Of a stretch of DNA of 64,000 bases, positions 35,422 through 43,013 are shown piece by piece. The stretch's first letter is position 1, and each line of letters begins with the position of its first letter. The stretch covers positions 1,054,001 to 1,118,000 of the forward strand of contig NZ_CP009832.1 in NCBI RefSeq assembly GCF_000959525.1. Reading direction: 5' to 3'. The DNA is from Burkholderia multivorans ATCC BAA-247. GTDB taxonomy: Bacteria > Pseudomonadota > Gammaproteobacteria > Burkholderiales > Burkholderiaceae. The notes under the pieces are model-generated. The model did not search any database, had not been told where the DNA came from, and worked only from the letters and a program-made list of their open reading frames with translations. Position numbers and translations under genes: made by a program.

Positions 35422-35730
35422 ATGGTCGACCAGAAGCAAGGTGCAACGAGCAAGGACGAGAAAGCGGGGAAGCCGGTTGCTGCTGACCAAAAGCCGGTGA
35501 TTCCCGCAACCAGTTCGACGGGAAATGATCCCGCAGTGAAGGCGGCACCGGCTACGCCGACGAAGATGGAGTTGGCGACGGAAATCTACAAACGGATGCG
35601 GACCGTCAAGGACGTGACCCGGAAGGACATCATCGAGAAGTTCATCGCCGAGGTGAAGCTGACGAAAGCCGGCGCGAGCACCTACTACCAGATGATCAAG
35701 GACAAGCACGAGCCGATGGGCAAGAAGTAA
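35422..35730 (+). CDS. Small basic island protein
   Basis: 102 aa from ATG 35422, preceded by CGGAGTG. The first half is a Lys/Ala/Pro-rich linker; the second half (about 50-102) is a compact helical domain (TPTKMELATEIYKRMRTVKD, DIIEKFIAEVKLTKAGASTY) ending in KHEPMGKK. It looks like a small DNA- or RNA-binding protein of phage-like islands, but I cannot name it. A hairpin GGCTCC-TACG-GGAGCC follows at 35761-35776. Confidence 0.6.
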   Translation: MVDQKQGATSKDEKAGKPVAADQKPVIPATSSTGNDPAVKAAPATPTKMELATEIYKRMRTVKDVTRKDIIEKFIAEVKLTKAGASTYYQMIKDKHEPMGKK

Positions 35731-35760
35731 CTGTCGGCGCTGTGCTGATTCTGCCGAGAT

Positions 35761-35776
35761 GGCTCCTACGGGAGCC
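35761..35776 (+). terminator. Short hairpin, possible terminator
   Basis: GGCTCC, loop TACG, GGAGCC followed by TCTTA, 31 bp after the stop of the 102-aa gene. The U-tract is weak. Confidence 0.35.
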
Positions 35777-35814
35777 TCTTATGAGCCGAGTGGCTGGCCT
35801 CGGATAGATTGCCG

Positions 35815-36387
35815 CTAATGTGGGGGGGGAATGATGGTGCCGTAGTCGTCCGGAGTGATCTTGCTCGGAAATGATATGGACTTCTGGGCAGCTTCAATTC
35901 GCTCTGCAGCACGTCGTTTTGCTGCATTTAATACCAGTTCCTCCCGTAGCTTATGCAGGCTCAAAACTCCACCGAACAGACCAGCAAATTTCACGACGAC
36001 GAACGTTATCGACGCGGATAGAAGTAGGCTGACAGCTGGTGCGAAATTAATCGTTCGCCCAGATTGTAATGAGATTGTGGTTCGATCCTTCAAAACGCTC
36101 GCTATCACAACCAGCGCAAATGCGACAATTGCGCTTGCTAGAAGCCCAAGCCAATAGTGCTGCTGATTGCGCAATCCTTTGGAAAGACGCTCGGCCTCAT
36201 TGGGGGTTAGATCGTCGGATTGCAAGAAATTGGCAGTAACCGGGATCACTTGAATTAGGGCAGCGGCGATCAGCCCGAGAAACGCAAGTAGCCCCTGGTT
36301 CATATCGATCCAAAGGCCGAGCGGCACCCACTGCCAACCTATAGCGGCAGCAATCAGGGGCAACAATAATCCCGCCGCCCATTTCAT
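35815..36387 (-). CDS. Four-helix membrane protein, second gene of a two-gene module
   Basis: 190 aa from ATG 36387 (MKWAAGLLLPLIAAAIGWQW), one base after the stop of its upstream partner, so tightly coupled. Four hydrophobic segments: about 3-25, 32-55, 84-106 and 122-148. A charged cytosolic loop (LTPNEAERLSKGLRNQQ) lies between the second and third, and a basic, helical C-terminal tail (LREELVLNAAKRRAAERIEA) ends with a Pro-rich tip. No known family is recognised. As a small membrane partner of a cytosolic protein on a phage-like island it fits the pattern of an effector that damages or depolarises the membrane (inference). Confidence 0.6.
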   Translation of the reverse strand: MKWAAGLLLPLIAAAIGWQWVPLGLWIDMNQGLLAFLGLIAAALIQVIPVTANFLQSDDLTPNEAERLSKGLRNQQHYWLGLLASAIVAFALVVIASVLKDRTTISLQSGRTINFAPAVSLLLSASITFVVVKFAGLFGGVLSLHKLREELVLNAAKRRAAERIEAAQKSISFPSKITPDDYGTIIPPPH

Positions 36388-36388
36388 G

Positions 36389-37462
36389 TCAGGTGCCCGG
36401 GTCGTCCGATATCTTGCCGTTGTTGTACATGACGTTGTACGCCTCGTACATAGCTCGCAAGACATCTGTAGGGTCAAGCAGCGAACCGACCTTCACGTTA
36501 TCTCCCACGCCAGCTTTGATCAACTGCACGGATGCGTTGTGGTGCAGCCGTACACTACCGTCTGATGATTTACTCATGCCACGCGCCTTCACTTGTAACT
36601 GGCTGTCCGGAAGATTGCGAAGCCCAGTTTCAAGTTGGCGCAGGCCAGCTCGGCTGACAGAACGCTTGCGCGTCTTGTAGCCGATATGCACTTCGACGCG
36701 CAAGTCCGCATCCGGTGGCACGGATTGCATGACCTTATCGACGTTGGCATCGCCTCCCAGCAACGTTTTGAGAATATCCCAGGCTTGTGCCCACCCAGTG
36801 GTGCGTGCGGTGCCAACTTCCCCGTGCTGGGTGATTTCCCGTTCCTGCGGTGCTGGTGGTGTATCGGATTCCTCTGCGCGGTGTGCTGGCGCGGCTACAC
36901 CGCCGACAACAATCTCTTGAATGTCGTTCAAATCTCCGCCCACCAATTGCTCGTCGAATCGCGCAGCGAGCACGATTTGAGGGGCAGGTTGTGGAAGTGT
37001 CGCGGTCAGTTCGCTGAGGAGCCACGCTAAGTAAGATTCCAGTTCCTCCGTTCTCAACGACATGCTCTGGATGACGAAGACATGATCGCCTTTGATCATC
37101 CAAAACATCTCGGAATGCACGTACTCTGTCAGCGACGGAGCTGGCATCTGCTGGACGGGCGCAACCGCGACATCAGTTTGAGCAACGGTGAAGAGAGCTT
37201 GTAGATGCCCCTTCGTAAAATGAATCACGTCCCCAAAAACGAGGGGCGTTTCATCCGCAGCTCGGTCGTAGAATGTATTCACAAAGTAGTTGTCTTCGCC
37301 CAGAGCCCTGACACGGGTTCTAAAGCGATCCCGGACTCGATGGCCGTCAACATTCGCCTCCATTGCTGCGCGAACGTGTTGTTCCAGCGTGCCCGCAGGA
37401 AATCCGCCGTTCCTGTCGAGCTTCCGATAGTGAATCGTTACCTGCTTTCGTTCCCCGGCCAT
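36389..37462 (-). CDS. Unrecognised cytosolic protein, first gene of a two-gene module
   Basis: 357 aa from ATG 37462 (MAGERKQVTIHYRKL), chosen for the GAGGGA ribosome site 5 bp upstream. No signal peptide or membrane helix. Two probable domains: residues about 1-190, ending in FWMIKGDHVFVIQSMSLRTE and LESYLAWLLSELTATL, and residues about 235-345 with beta-rich DADLRVEVHIGYKTRKRSVS and a Lys/Gly-rich GMSKSSDGSVRLHHN stretch. A low-complexity linker with PPAPQ joins them. I do not recognise the family. A LexA-type box lies 64 bp upstream. Together with the membrane gene it resembles the sensor-plus-membrane-effector layout of two-gene defence systems such as Kiwa, without visible homology to it. 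Confidence 0.6.
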   Translation of the reverse strand: MAGERKQVTIHYRKLDRNGGFPAGTLEQHVRAAMEANVDGHRVRDRFRTRVRALGEDNYFVNTFYDRAADETPLVFGDVIHFTKGHLQALFTVAQTDVAVAPVQQMPAPSLTEYVHSEMFWMIKGDHVFVIQSMSLRTEELESYLAWLLSELTATLPQPAPQIVLAARFDEQLVGGDLNDIQEIVVGGVAAPAHRAEESDTPPAPQEREITQHGEVGTARTTGWAQAWDILKTLLGGDANVDKVMQSVPPDADLRVEVHIGYKTRKRSVSRAGLRQLETGLRNLPDSQLQVKARGMSKSSDGSVRLHHNASVQLIKAGVGDNVKVGSLLDPTDVLRAMYEAYNVMYNNGKISDDPGT

Positions 37463-37525
37463 TGGTCCCTCATGCACGTTCTTTTTGTGGTGACGGAATG
37501 ATAGCGCGTCAACCATCACAAAGTG

Positions 37526-37541
37526 CTGTATGTTTGTACAG
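37526..37541. promoter_or_regulatory. LexA-type operator candidate upstream of the two-gene module
   Basis: CTGTATGTTTGTACAG fits CTGT-N8-ACAG with an AT-rich middle and a 3' flank of TA. It is 64 bp upstream of the ATG at 37462 on the minus strand, overlapping a weak TTGCCT...TACAGC promoter. It also lies upstream of the reverse-transcriptase leader on the + strand. Confidence 0.5.
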
Positions 37542-37692
37542 TATAGCAGGCAATCGATGGCGTACCGAGAATTGGGCAAATTCACTTGGAATTCGTATGT
37601 TGCCTCACGCGATCGCGTGACGGAGATAGACGAGGAAGCCGTCCAGTTGTTGTTGCTGATGACCCTATCCGGCACAATAGCTTCGTTCGGTA

Positions 37693-37839
37693 GCGCCCAC
37701 GGGCATCTCTGCGGGTTGCGCTGCACGTTACCAATCGGCCGTCTGGCGCCCATGCGAGCGATCGCGTGTGCGTGACCGGCGGAATCAGGGGCGGGTCCGA
37801 ATCGCAAGATGCGGTCCGCAACGAGGATGCCGAAGGGGC
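37693..37839 (+). repeat. ~147-bp direct repeat, copy 1 (RT-distal)
   Basis: Nearly identical to 38095-38240, about 400 bp downstream. Copy 1 keeps the hairpin 37791-37819 (CCG-A-ATC, loop GCAA, GAT-G-CGG) but has a changed 3' arm for the first stem (GCCGTCTGG against GCAACCTGC), so it would fold less completely. The stretches 37463-37692 and 37840-38094 around it hold no convincing gene. Confidence 0.8.
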
Positions 37840-38094
37840 GACCGGGTCGCTTTCTGTCCCTAGAGCTGTTGGGAAGGCGATTAACAAACGTGTGGGGCAT
37901 CCCCGAGGCAGGGAGGCGGGCGCGCCGGCAACGTCGCGGCGCATGTCTTCAAAACACCGCCCTCGTTGCGCCGGCCGGAAGCTGGTCGGCGCGGCCCTGG
38001 CCGCCATCGCTTGCATCACCGGAATCAAAACCAGCGTAATGGAGGTGGGAATGAGAAGCATTTGCATCGAGGCGGCCGCTTCGGTCGAAGTGCT

Positions 38095-38240
38095 GCGCCC
38101 ACGGGCATCTCTGCGGGTTGCGCTGCACGTTACCAATCGGCAACCTGCGCCCATGCGAGCGATCGCGTGTGCGTGACCGGCGGAATCAGCGGCGGGTCCG
38201 AATCGAAAGATGCGGTCCGCAACGAGGATGCCGAAGGGGC
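38095..38240 (+). ncRNA. Structured repeat copy 2, candidate ncRNA of the reverse transcriptase
   Basis: Ends 52 bp before the reverse-transcriptase start. It folds into a 9-bp stem (GCGGGTTGC at 38113-38121 with GCAACCTGC at 38140-38148, one G-U pair), a bulged stem around CATGCGAGCG-AT-CGCGTGTGCGTG, and a hairpin at 38192-38220 with GAAA loop. The same last hairpin in copy 1 has GCAA, so the GNRA loop class is kept. It may be the cognate RNA of the reverse transcriptase or, alternatively, part of a P4-type immunity leader. No promoter is assigned. Confidence 0.45.
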
Positions 38241-38292
38241 TTTCAGCCGCTGGTCTAGGGAGGATGTTCAACGCCAGCGAAGCACCTGAGAT

Positions 38293-39489
38293 ATGGCTAG
38301 AAACGCGTACCATACTGCCCTGTCACTTGATGCCCTACGCGCGGCGTGGGGCATTCTATTTAAGAAATCTTCACCTCGATCCCACAATACTACGGGCGTC
38401 GATGACATCTCCATCAACGACTTTCGTGCTGACGAAAAGGCTCGTCTCAATCGATTGGCTCGCGATTTGCACCGCAAGGCGTTCCAGTTTTCCGATCTTC
38501 GACCACACCTCATTCCGAAGTCTTCAGGAAAGGATCGGTTGATCTGCGTTCCGACGGTCCAAGATCGCATTGTGCAGCGAGCGCTTTTGAATTTCCTTTC
38601 GGATCGCTACGCAGATCGACTTGCTAACAAGATCAGCTATGGCTTCGTGACGAATCGTGGGGTGAAGAAGGCTGTTCACGACGCTTGTGAGATTCGAGCG
38701 AAGTATGGATGGGTCTACAAGACAGATATCGCGTCTTTTTTTGATTCCATTGGTCGGTTGCATCTTGAGCGAGCGCTGAAGGCTGTCATCCGAGAGCGCT
38801 CCCTCCATCCGCTGCTGGTGCAGGCAATTGGTTGCGAGATTTCCGCGACGAAGGGGAGCGTTGCGAAGAGGATTAATCGACTCGGCATTAAAGCCGGGCG
38901 AGGCGTGCGACAGGGAATGCCGCTATCCCCATTCTTTTCCAACATCATGCTGGCTGGGTTTGACCGCGCGATTGCGCAGCAGGGTCTTCGTGCGGTCAGG
39001 TATGCAGACGACTTGATTTTCTTTGCCTCATCTCGCGGTGAGTGTGAGGGCGTGGCTGAATTCTGCGCGCATCATCTTGCCCCGATCGGATTGACTGTAC
39101 CACCGGTTGAGCCCGGTTCGAAGTCAGTGATATACGAACCCGATCAGGCTGCCGAATTTCTTGGCGTGAGCTTGGTTCGCCACCAGTCAAGCTACCGACT
39201 TGAACTGACGCAAGAGCAAATCGTAGCGATTCGCGATGACTTGCTTAAGCTTGGCTCGGTACAAGAACTCGTGACACGAGGGATAGCGCTACCAAAGCTG
39301 GGCCACACGCTTATGCTGAGGCGAAACGGATATCTGGCAGCTTACGACATGTGCCACAACGTTGAAGATCTGGGGCGCGAGTTGGATAAGTTGGAGCAGC
39401 GGGTGCTCCGCAGGATCTACAGCGAGGGGCTCGGAATCGAACTAGCCAAGTTGCCGCCGGTGGCTCGCAATTTTTTGGGGCTGAGCTGA
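38293..39489 (+). CDS. Stand-alone reverse transcriptase (defence-type candidate)
   Basis: 398 aa. The RT fingers/palm are complete: HLIPKSSGKDRLICVPTVQD with RIVQRALLNFL (about 72-102), catalytic Asp145 in VYKTDIASFFDSIGR, GRGVRQGMPLSPFFSNIML (about 203-220), RYADDLIFFA with Asp239/Asp240, and the downstream FLGVSLVRHQS. After about residue 300 only a ~95-residue helical thumb remains; there is no maturase or HNH domain. The retron NAxxH and VTG marks and the diversity-generating SQ motif are absent. The general form matches stand-alone unknown-group reverse transcriptases, several of which are anti-phage systems with an upstream ncRNA. It is the last gene before the island end. Confidence 0.85.
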   Translation: MARNAYHTALSLDALRAAWGILFKKSSPRSHNTTGVDDISINDFRADEKARLNRLARDLHRKAFQFSDLRPHLIPKSSGKDRLICVPTVQDRIVQRALLNFLSDRYADRLANKISYGFVTNRGVKKAVHDACEIRAKYGWVYKTDIASFFDSIGRLHLERALKAVIRERSLHPLLVQAIGCEISATKGSVAKRINRLGIKAGRGVRQGMPLSPFFSNIMLAGFDRAIAQQGLRAVRYADDLIFFASSRGECEGVAEFCAHHLAPIGLTVPPVEPGSKSVIYEPDQAAEFLGVSLVRHQSSYRLELTQEQIVAIRDDLLKLGSVQELVTRGIALPKLGHTLMLRRNGYLAAYDMCHNVEDLGRELDKLEQRVLRRIYSEGLGIELAKLPPVARNFLGLS

Positions 39490-39710
39490 ATTTGCGATCC
39501 GACGATCGGTGGCGGCCCGTGTTTCTGATTCGATGTCGCCGGTGAGTTGATGCAATATACGATCGCTATATCGTCAGCTTCTTGCTATTGGCGCTGGCGT
39601 GAAAACTGGCATCGCCGTGAACCCAGCATGAACAGTGGAGCTGCGTGGGGCCGGCAAAAAGCCCGACGTGAGAACGCGCACGATTAGTGGTTCTTATTAA
39701 CGCGCCGGGG
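39490..39710. other. Island end, no gene seen
   Basis: 221 bp between the reverse-transcriptase stop and the partial tRNA. Contains an inverted repeat around CGATCGCTATATCGTC but no gene or terminator that I can support. Confidence 0.4.
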
Positions 39711-39749
39711 CTTGGGAAGCTGAGGTAATGGCCATTATACGACGCCCGC
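39711..39749 (-). repeat. Partial tRNA-Gly copy (5' half), island right boundary
   Basis: 39 bases identical to 10142-10180, the 5' half of tRNA-Gly(CCC) from its first base to the anticodon loop. The next 21 bases (39750-39770) also resemble the bases upstream of the full gene (17 of 21 match, ending GATTCTACAGGG). The copy stops exactly in the anticodon loop, a standard crossover point of tyrosine integrases. It is therefore the probable original chromosomal 5' half, separated from its 3' half by the island. Confidence 0.85.
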
Positions 39750-39929
39750 GGAATTGACGATTCTACAGGGAAACGCCGCCGCAAGGCAAGCGCGGACGGG
39801 GCGCACGCACCGCCCGACATCCGAACGTCCAGCGCGCGGCAACCGTGAAGGTGGCCGATTGCAAATGATTCGAATCGCATAGCGCACTGGATCGCGTTTA
39901 TCCTCGCGCGTTGCCCGTTCCCGAATCGC

Positions 39930-40240
39930 GACGCGCTCCGCCGCTCGATTCGCGCACGCCGAAATCACCGCGTTCTGCGATTGCGGATGCAACGGTTTCA
40001 AGTCGAGCATCGCGTCGCGCCGCCATGGCCCAGGGAGCGCGTTGGAGGCCGACTTCATCGACCGCGATTCACCGGCCGAATCGCAAGCGGTCGAAGCCGT
40101 ATTGTGCGGCGATGTTTCCGGGGCATCCCGGTTACGTCGAGCTCGATTTCTTCGGAAACGGACTACCGGATCCCGAGCATCTGAACCTGAAGCCGTCGCC
40201 GTATCGCGTGTTCGAAAGCGATCGATTGCTGCGAAATTGA
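39930..40240 (+). pseudogene. Decayed chromosomal gene with a frameshift
   Basis: Two partly overlapping frames read as one protein if a frameshift near 40115 is allowed. The first encodes EITAFCDCGCNGFKSSI and LEADFIDRDSPAESQAVEAV; the second continues HPGYVELDFFGNGLPDPEHL to LLRN and a stop at 40238-40240. The CDCGCN segment followed by an acidic beta-rich part looks like a small conserved Burkholderia protein. The loss may date from island insertion next door. Confidence 0.5.
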
Positions 40241-40268
40241 AACGATGCGCTCGTCATTGCCGTCGTCG

Positions 40269-40808
40269 TCACACGCCGACCAACCGCAACCCGACCAGCG
40301 CCGCGGCCCCCGCCGCAATCAGCAGCAGCGCATGCACACGCGTATACATCACGCACAGCGTCGACGCGACCGCAATCGCACGTGCCGGCCAGCCGCCGTC
40401 GAGCGCCTGCAGCAGCACCCACACCGAAGCGGCGATCATCCCCGCCGCCACCGGCCGCAGCCCCGCTTCGAGTGCGATCTGCCAGCGCGCGCCCTGATGT
40501 CGCCGCCATAGCCGCGCGATGCCGTAGATCAGAAACGCGGTCGGCCCGAATAACGCGAGCGTCGCGATCACCGCGCCCCAGAAGCCGGCGACCTGCCAGC
40601 CGATCAGCGTCGCGAGCAGCGAGCCGGGGCCGGGCGCCATTCGCGCGATCGCGAAGTCGTTGACGAATTGCGCGGCCGTCATCCAGTGATGCACGTCGAC
40701 GATCTGCCGCTGAATGTCGGCGACGATCGCCTGCCCGCCGCCGATCGTCGCGATCGACAGCGGCGCGAACACGCCGAACAGCGCGGCGTAGCGCGACGCG
40801 GCCGTCAT
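40269..40808 (-). CDS. chrA: Chromate transporter, C-terminal-type half (short-chain CHR)
   Basis: 179 aa from ATG 40808, overlapping the stop of the partner gene (ATGA). About five or six membrane segments. The CHR signature PLSIATIGGGQAIVADIQRQ at about residue 15 and DFAIARMAPGPGSLLATLIG at about 50 are typical. Short-chain CHR proteins work as pairs with opposite membrane topology and export chromate. The last residues (LVGLRLVGV) end in a membrane segment. Confidence 0.85.
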   Translation of the reverse strand: MTAASRYAALFGVFAPLSIATIGGGQAIVADIQRQIVDVHHWMTAAQFVNDFAIARMAPGPGSLLATLIGWQVAGFWGAVIATLALFGPTAFLIYGIARLWRRHQGARWQIALEAGLRPVAAGMIAASVWVLLQALDGGWPARAIAVASTLCVMYTRVHALLLIAAGAAALVGLRLVGV

Positions 40809-41416
40809 CGGTCGCCGCTTCCTTGCGCGCGCGCGCCTGCTGCGCGGCGGTATTCGAATGCGACGCTGAGCGCACCGCCGATCAGCACGGTCCACACGAG
40901 CGGCCAGTGCAGCACGGCGACCGAGACGAAGGTGGCTGCCGCCACCGCGAGCGGCAGCACGCCGCGCGGCAGGCGGCGCACCGCGGTGATCGCCATCGAC
41001 ACCGACAGCCCGATCGCGGCGGCCGCCGCGCCGGCAAGCGCGACGTGCGTGAGCGGAAAGCGCGTCAGCGTCGAGAACGCGACGCCGAACAGCACGATCA
41101 GCACGGCGGGCGGCACGATGATTCCGATAAAGCCGGCCAGTGCGCCGCGCCATCCGGCAAGCCGGTAGCCGATCCAGATCGCGAGGTTCTTCACGTTCAC
41201 GCCCGGCAGCGCCTGCGACAGTGCAAGACCGTTGAGGAACGCTTCTTCGTCGAGCCAGCGCCGTTCGTGCACGAAGTCGCGCATGATGCGGCCGCTCAAG
41301 CCGCCGCCGAAGCTCGTCAGGCCGATCTGGGCGAACGCGACAAACAGCGCGGCGACGCCGGGGCGCGGTGCGCGATCGTCAGGCTCGGCGGAAGAAGATG
41401 AAGGGGGCGGCGGCAT
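40805..41416 (-). CDS. chrA: Chromate transporter, N-terminal-type half (short-chain CHR)
   Basis: 203 aa. CHR signature near the start: FAQIGLTSFGGGLSGRIMRD, then FLNGLALSQALPGVNVKNLA with the family's LPGP-like turn replaced by LPGVN, followed by hydrophobic helices (FIGIIVPPAVLIVLFGVAF). A Pro/Ser-rich leader of about 20 residues precedes the first helix. Translationally coupled to the second half. Some CHR pairs may transport sulfate or other oxyanions. Confidence 0.85.
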   Translation of the reverse strand: MPPPPSSSSAEPDDRAPRPGVAALFVAFAQIGLTSFGGGLSGRIMRDFVHERRWLDEEAFLNGLALSQALPGVNVKNLAIWIGYRLAGWRGALAGFIGIIVPPAVLIVLFGVAFSTLTRFPLTHVALAGAAAAAIGLSVSMAITAVRRLPRGVLPLAVAAATFVSVAVLHWPLVWTVLIGGALSVAFEYRRAAGARAQGSGDR

Positions 41417-41588
41417 CGGTTCGACGGAATCGGGCGGTTCGCGGGGCGGTCATGTTAGCAAGCGGCGGCTGTCGGGATGCTGACATCGATTCGTCATGCG
41501 CGTCATCGTGCGTCGCGGCGTCCGAACCGGCGTATGATCGCGACGCGCGCTCGCGCAACGTCCGTCATCCGTCCGCCGCTTCATCATC

Positions 41589-42458
41589 ATGTCCGCTTCC
41601 GATTCGTCTTATTCCGCCGGGCCCGGCGCCGCGCCGCTGTCTGCCGATCTCGTCGCGTCCGCGGTCGCGGCGCTGTCGCGCGCCGACGCATTGCTCGTGA
41701 CGGCCGGCGCCGGCATCGGCGTCGACTCGGGGCTGCCCGACTTTCGCGGCACCGACGGCTTCTGGCGCGCGTATCCGGCGCTGCGCCACGAGCGTTTCGA
41801 ATTCCACGAAATCGCGTCGCCGCAGGCGTTCCGCGCGCGGCCGCAGCTGGCTTGGGGCTTCTATGGCCATCGCCTCGCGCTGTACCGGTCGACGGTCCCG
41901 CACGCGGGCTTCGCGATCCTGCGCCGCTGGATCGACGCGATGCCGAACGGCGGCTTCGTGCTGACGAGCAACGTCGACGGACAGTTTCAGAAAGCCGGTT
42001 TCGATCCGGCGCGCATCGTCGAGATTCACGGGTCGATCCATGCGCTGCAGTGTCTGCGGCCGTGCTCGGACGACACGTGGGATGCCGCGCCTTTCATCCC
42101 GACCGTCGACGAGGCCGCGTGCCGGCTCATCGGCGAGCCGCCGCGCTGTCCGCACTGCGGCGGCCTCGCGCGGCCGAACATCCTGATGTTCGGCGACGCG
42201 GGCTGGCTCGGCGCGCGCTACGCCGCGCAGGAGCGCGCGCTGCAGCAATGGATCGCGCAAGCGGGGCGCGTCGCGGTCGTCGAGATCGGCGCGGGCACGG
42301 CGATTCCGACGGTGCGCATGCTGAGCGAGCAGCTCGGCGCCGACGTGATCCGCATCAACGCGCGCGAAGCGCATGCACGGCGTGCGGACGTGATCGGCCT
42401 GAAAGGCGGCGCGCTTGCGACGCTGAACGCGCTCGACGTGGCCTGGCAACACGCATAG
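41589..42458 (+). CDS. SIR2-family NAD-dependent deacetylase
   Basis: 289 aa. NAD-binding [20 protein letters not shown] at about residue 38, the [12 protein letters not shown] motif near 130, catalytic His in [12 protein letters not shown] (about 147), a zinc site formed by Cys around LQCLRPC and PPRCPHCGG, then [14 protein letters not shown]. It is a class of sirtuin common in proteobacteria and should deacylate lysine residues in proteins. It is divergent from chrA and upstream of crcB. Confidence 0.88.
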   Translation: MSASDSSYSAGPGAAPLSADLVASAVAALSRADALLVTAGAGIGVDSGLPDFRGTDGFWRAYPALRHERFEFHEIASPQAFRARPQLAWGFYGHRLALYRSTVPHAGFAILRRWIDAMPNGGFVLTSNVDGQFQKAGFDPARIVEIHGSIHALQCLRPCSDDTWDAAPFIPTVDEAACRLIGEPPRCPHCGGLARPNILMFGDAGWLGARYAAQERALQQWIAQAGRVAVVEIGAGTAIPTVRMLSEQLGADVIRINAREAHARRADVIGLKGGALATLNALDVAWQHA

Positions 42459-42603
42459 CCGCGATCGCCGGTTGCCGGCACGCGGCGAATCCGCCTACAT
42501 TGCTGGCAATGCCGCGGATGCGCGCGCCGCGCGGATCCGTGCCGGCATGCCTCGCCATCGCGGGGCGGCGGCCCGCCGGCCGCTTCATCGAACGGGAGCG
42601 TCC

Positions 42604-42990
42604 GTGTTTTATTCGATCGTCGCGATCTTCGTCGGTGCCGGGCTCGGCGCGCTGCTGCGCTGGTTCCTGAGCCTCGCGCTCAATGCGCTGTTTCCCGCGG
42701 TGCCGCTCGGCACGCTGGCTGCGAACCTGATCGGCGGCTACGCGATCGGCGTTGCGGCCGTCGTGTTCACGGCGCGTGTCGGCCTGCCGCCGGAATGGCG
42801 GCTGTTCGTGATCACGGGTTTCCTCGGCGGCCTGACGACGTTCTCGACGTTTTCGGCCGAAGTGATGACGCACGCGTTGCAGGGCGAATCGGGATGGGCG
42901 TTTGCGGTGGCTGCCCTACACTTGACTGGATCGTTCACGCTGACCGCGCTCGGGATGTGGACCGCGCGTGCGTGGCTTGCGGCGACGTGA
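42604..42990 (+). CDS. crcB: Fluoride channel CrcB/Fluc
   Basis: 128 aa from GTG 42604, preceded by GGGAGCG. Four membrane helices. Signature residues include the Asn in [12 protein letters not shown] and the pore motif [20 protein letters not shown] near residue 68. Fluc channels dimerise in antiparallel fashion and export fluoride. The next gene, encoding a DUF190 protein, is 23 bp downstream, a common pairing. Confidence 0.93.
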   Translation: MFYSIVAIFVGAGLGALLRWFLSLALNALFPAVPLGTLAANLIGGYAIGVAAVVFTARVGLPPEWRLFVITGFLGGLTTFSTFSAEVMTHALQGESGWAFAVAALHLTGSFTLTALGMWTARAWLAAT

Positions 42991-43013
42991 GCGCGCCGGC
43001 GACGGAGGGAGCG

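Noticed and set aside
38192-38220. Domain V of a group II intron
   Set aside because: The hairpin is of similar size and has a GNRA loop, but the AGC/CGC catalytic triad and the two-base bulge are missing, and the RT has no maturase domain.
37693-38240. Template and variable repeats of a diversity-generating retroelement
   Set aside because: The differences between the copies are not adenine-specific, neither copy lies at the 3' end of a C-type-lectin gene, and the RT has QG rather than the SQ motif.
38095-38292. Retron msr/msd upstream of the reverse transcriptase
   Set aside because: The RT lacks the retron NAxxH and VTG motifs, and I could not find the flanking a1/a2 inverted repeats with a priming G.
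37582-38313. 243-codon minus-strand frame across the two repeats
   Set aside because: It exists because the repeats lack stops in that frame; no ribosome site and no domain are seen, and it would overlap the candidate RNA.
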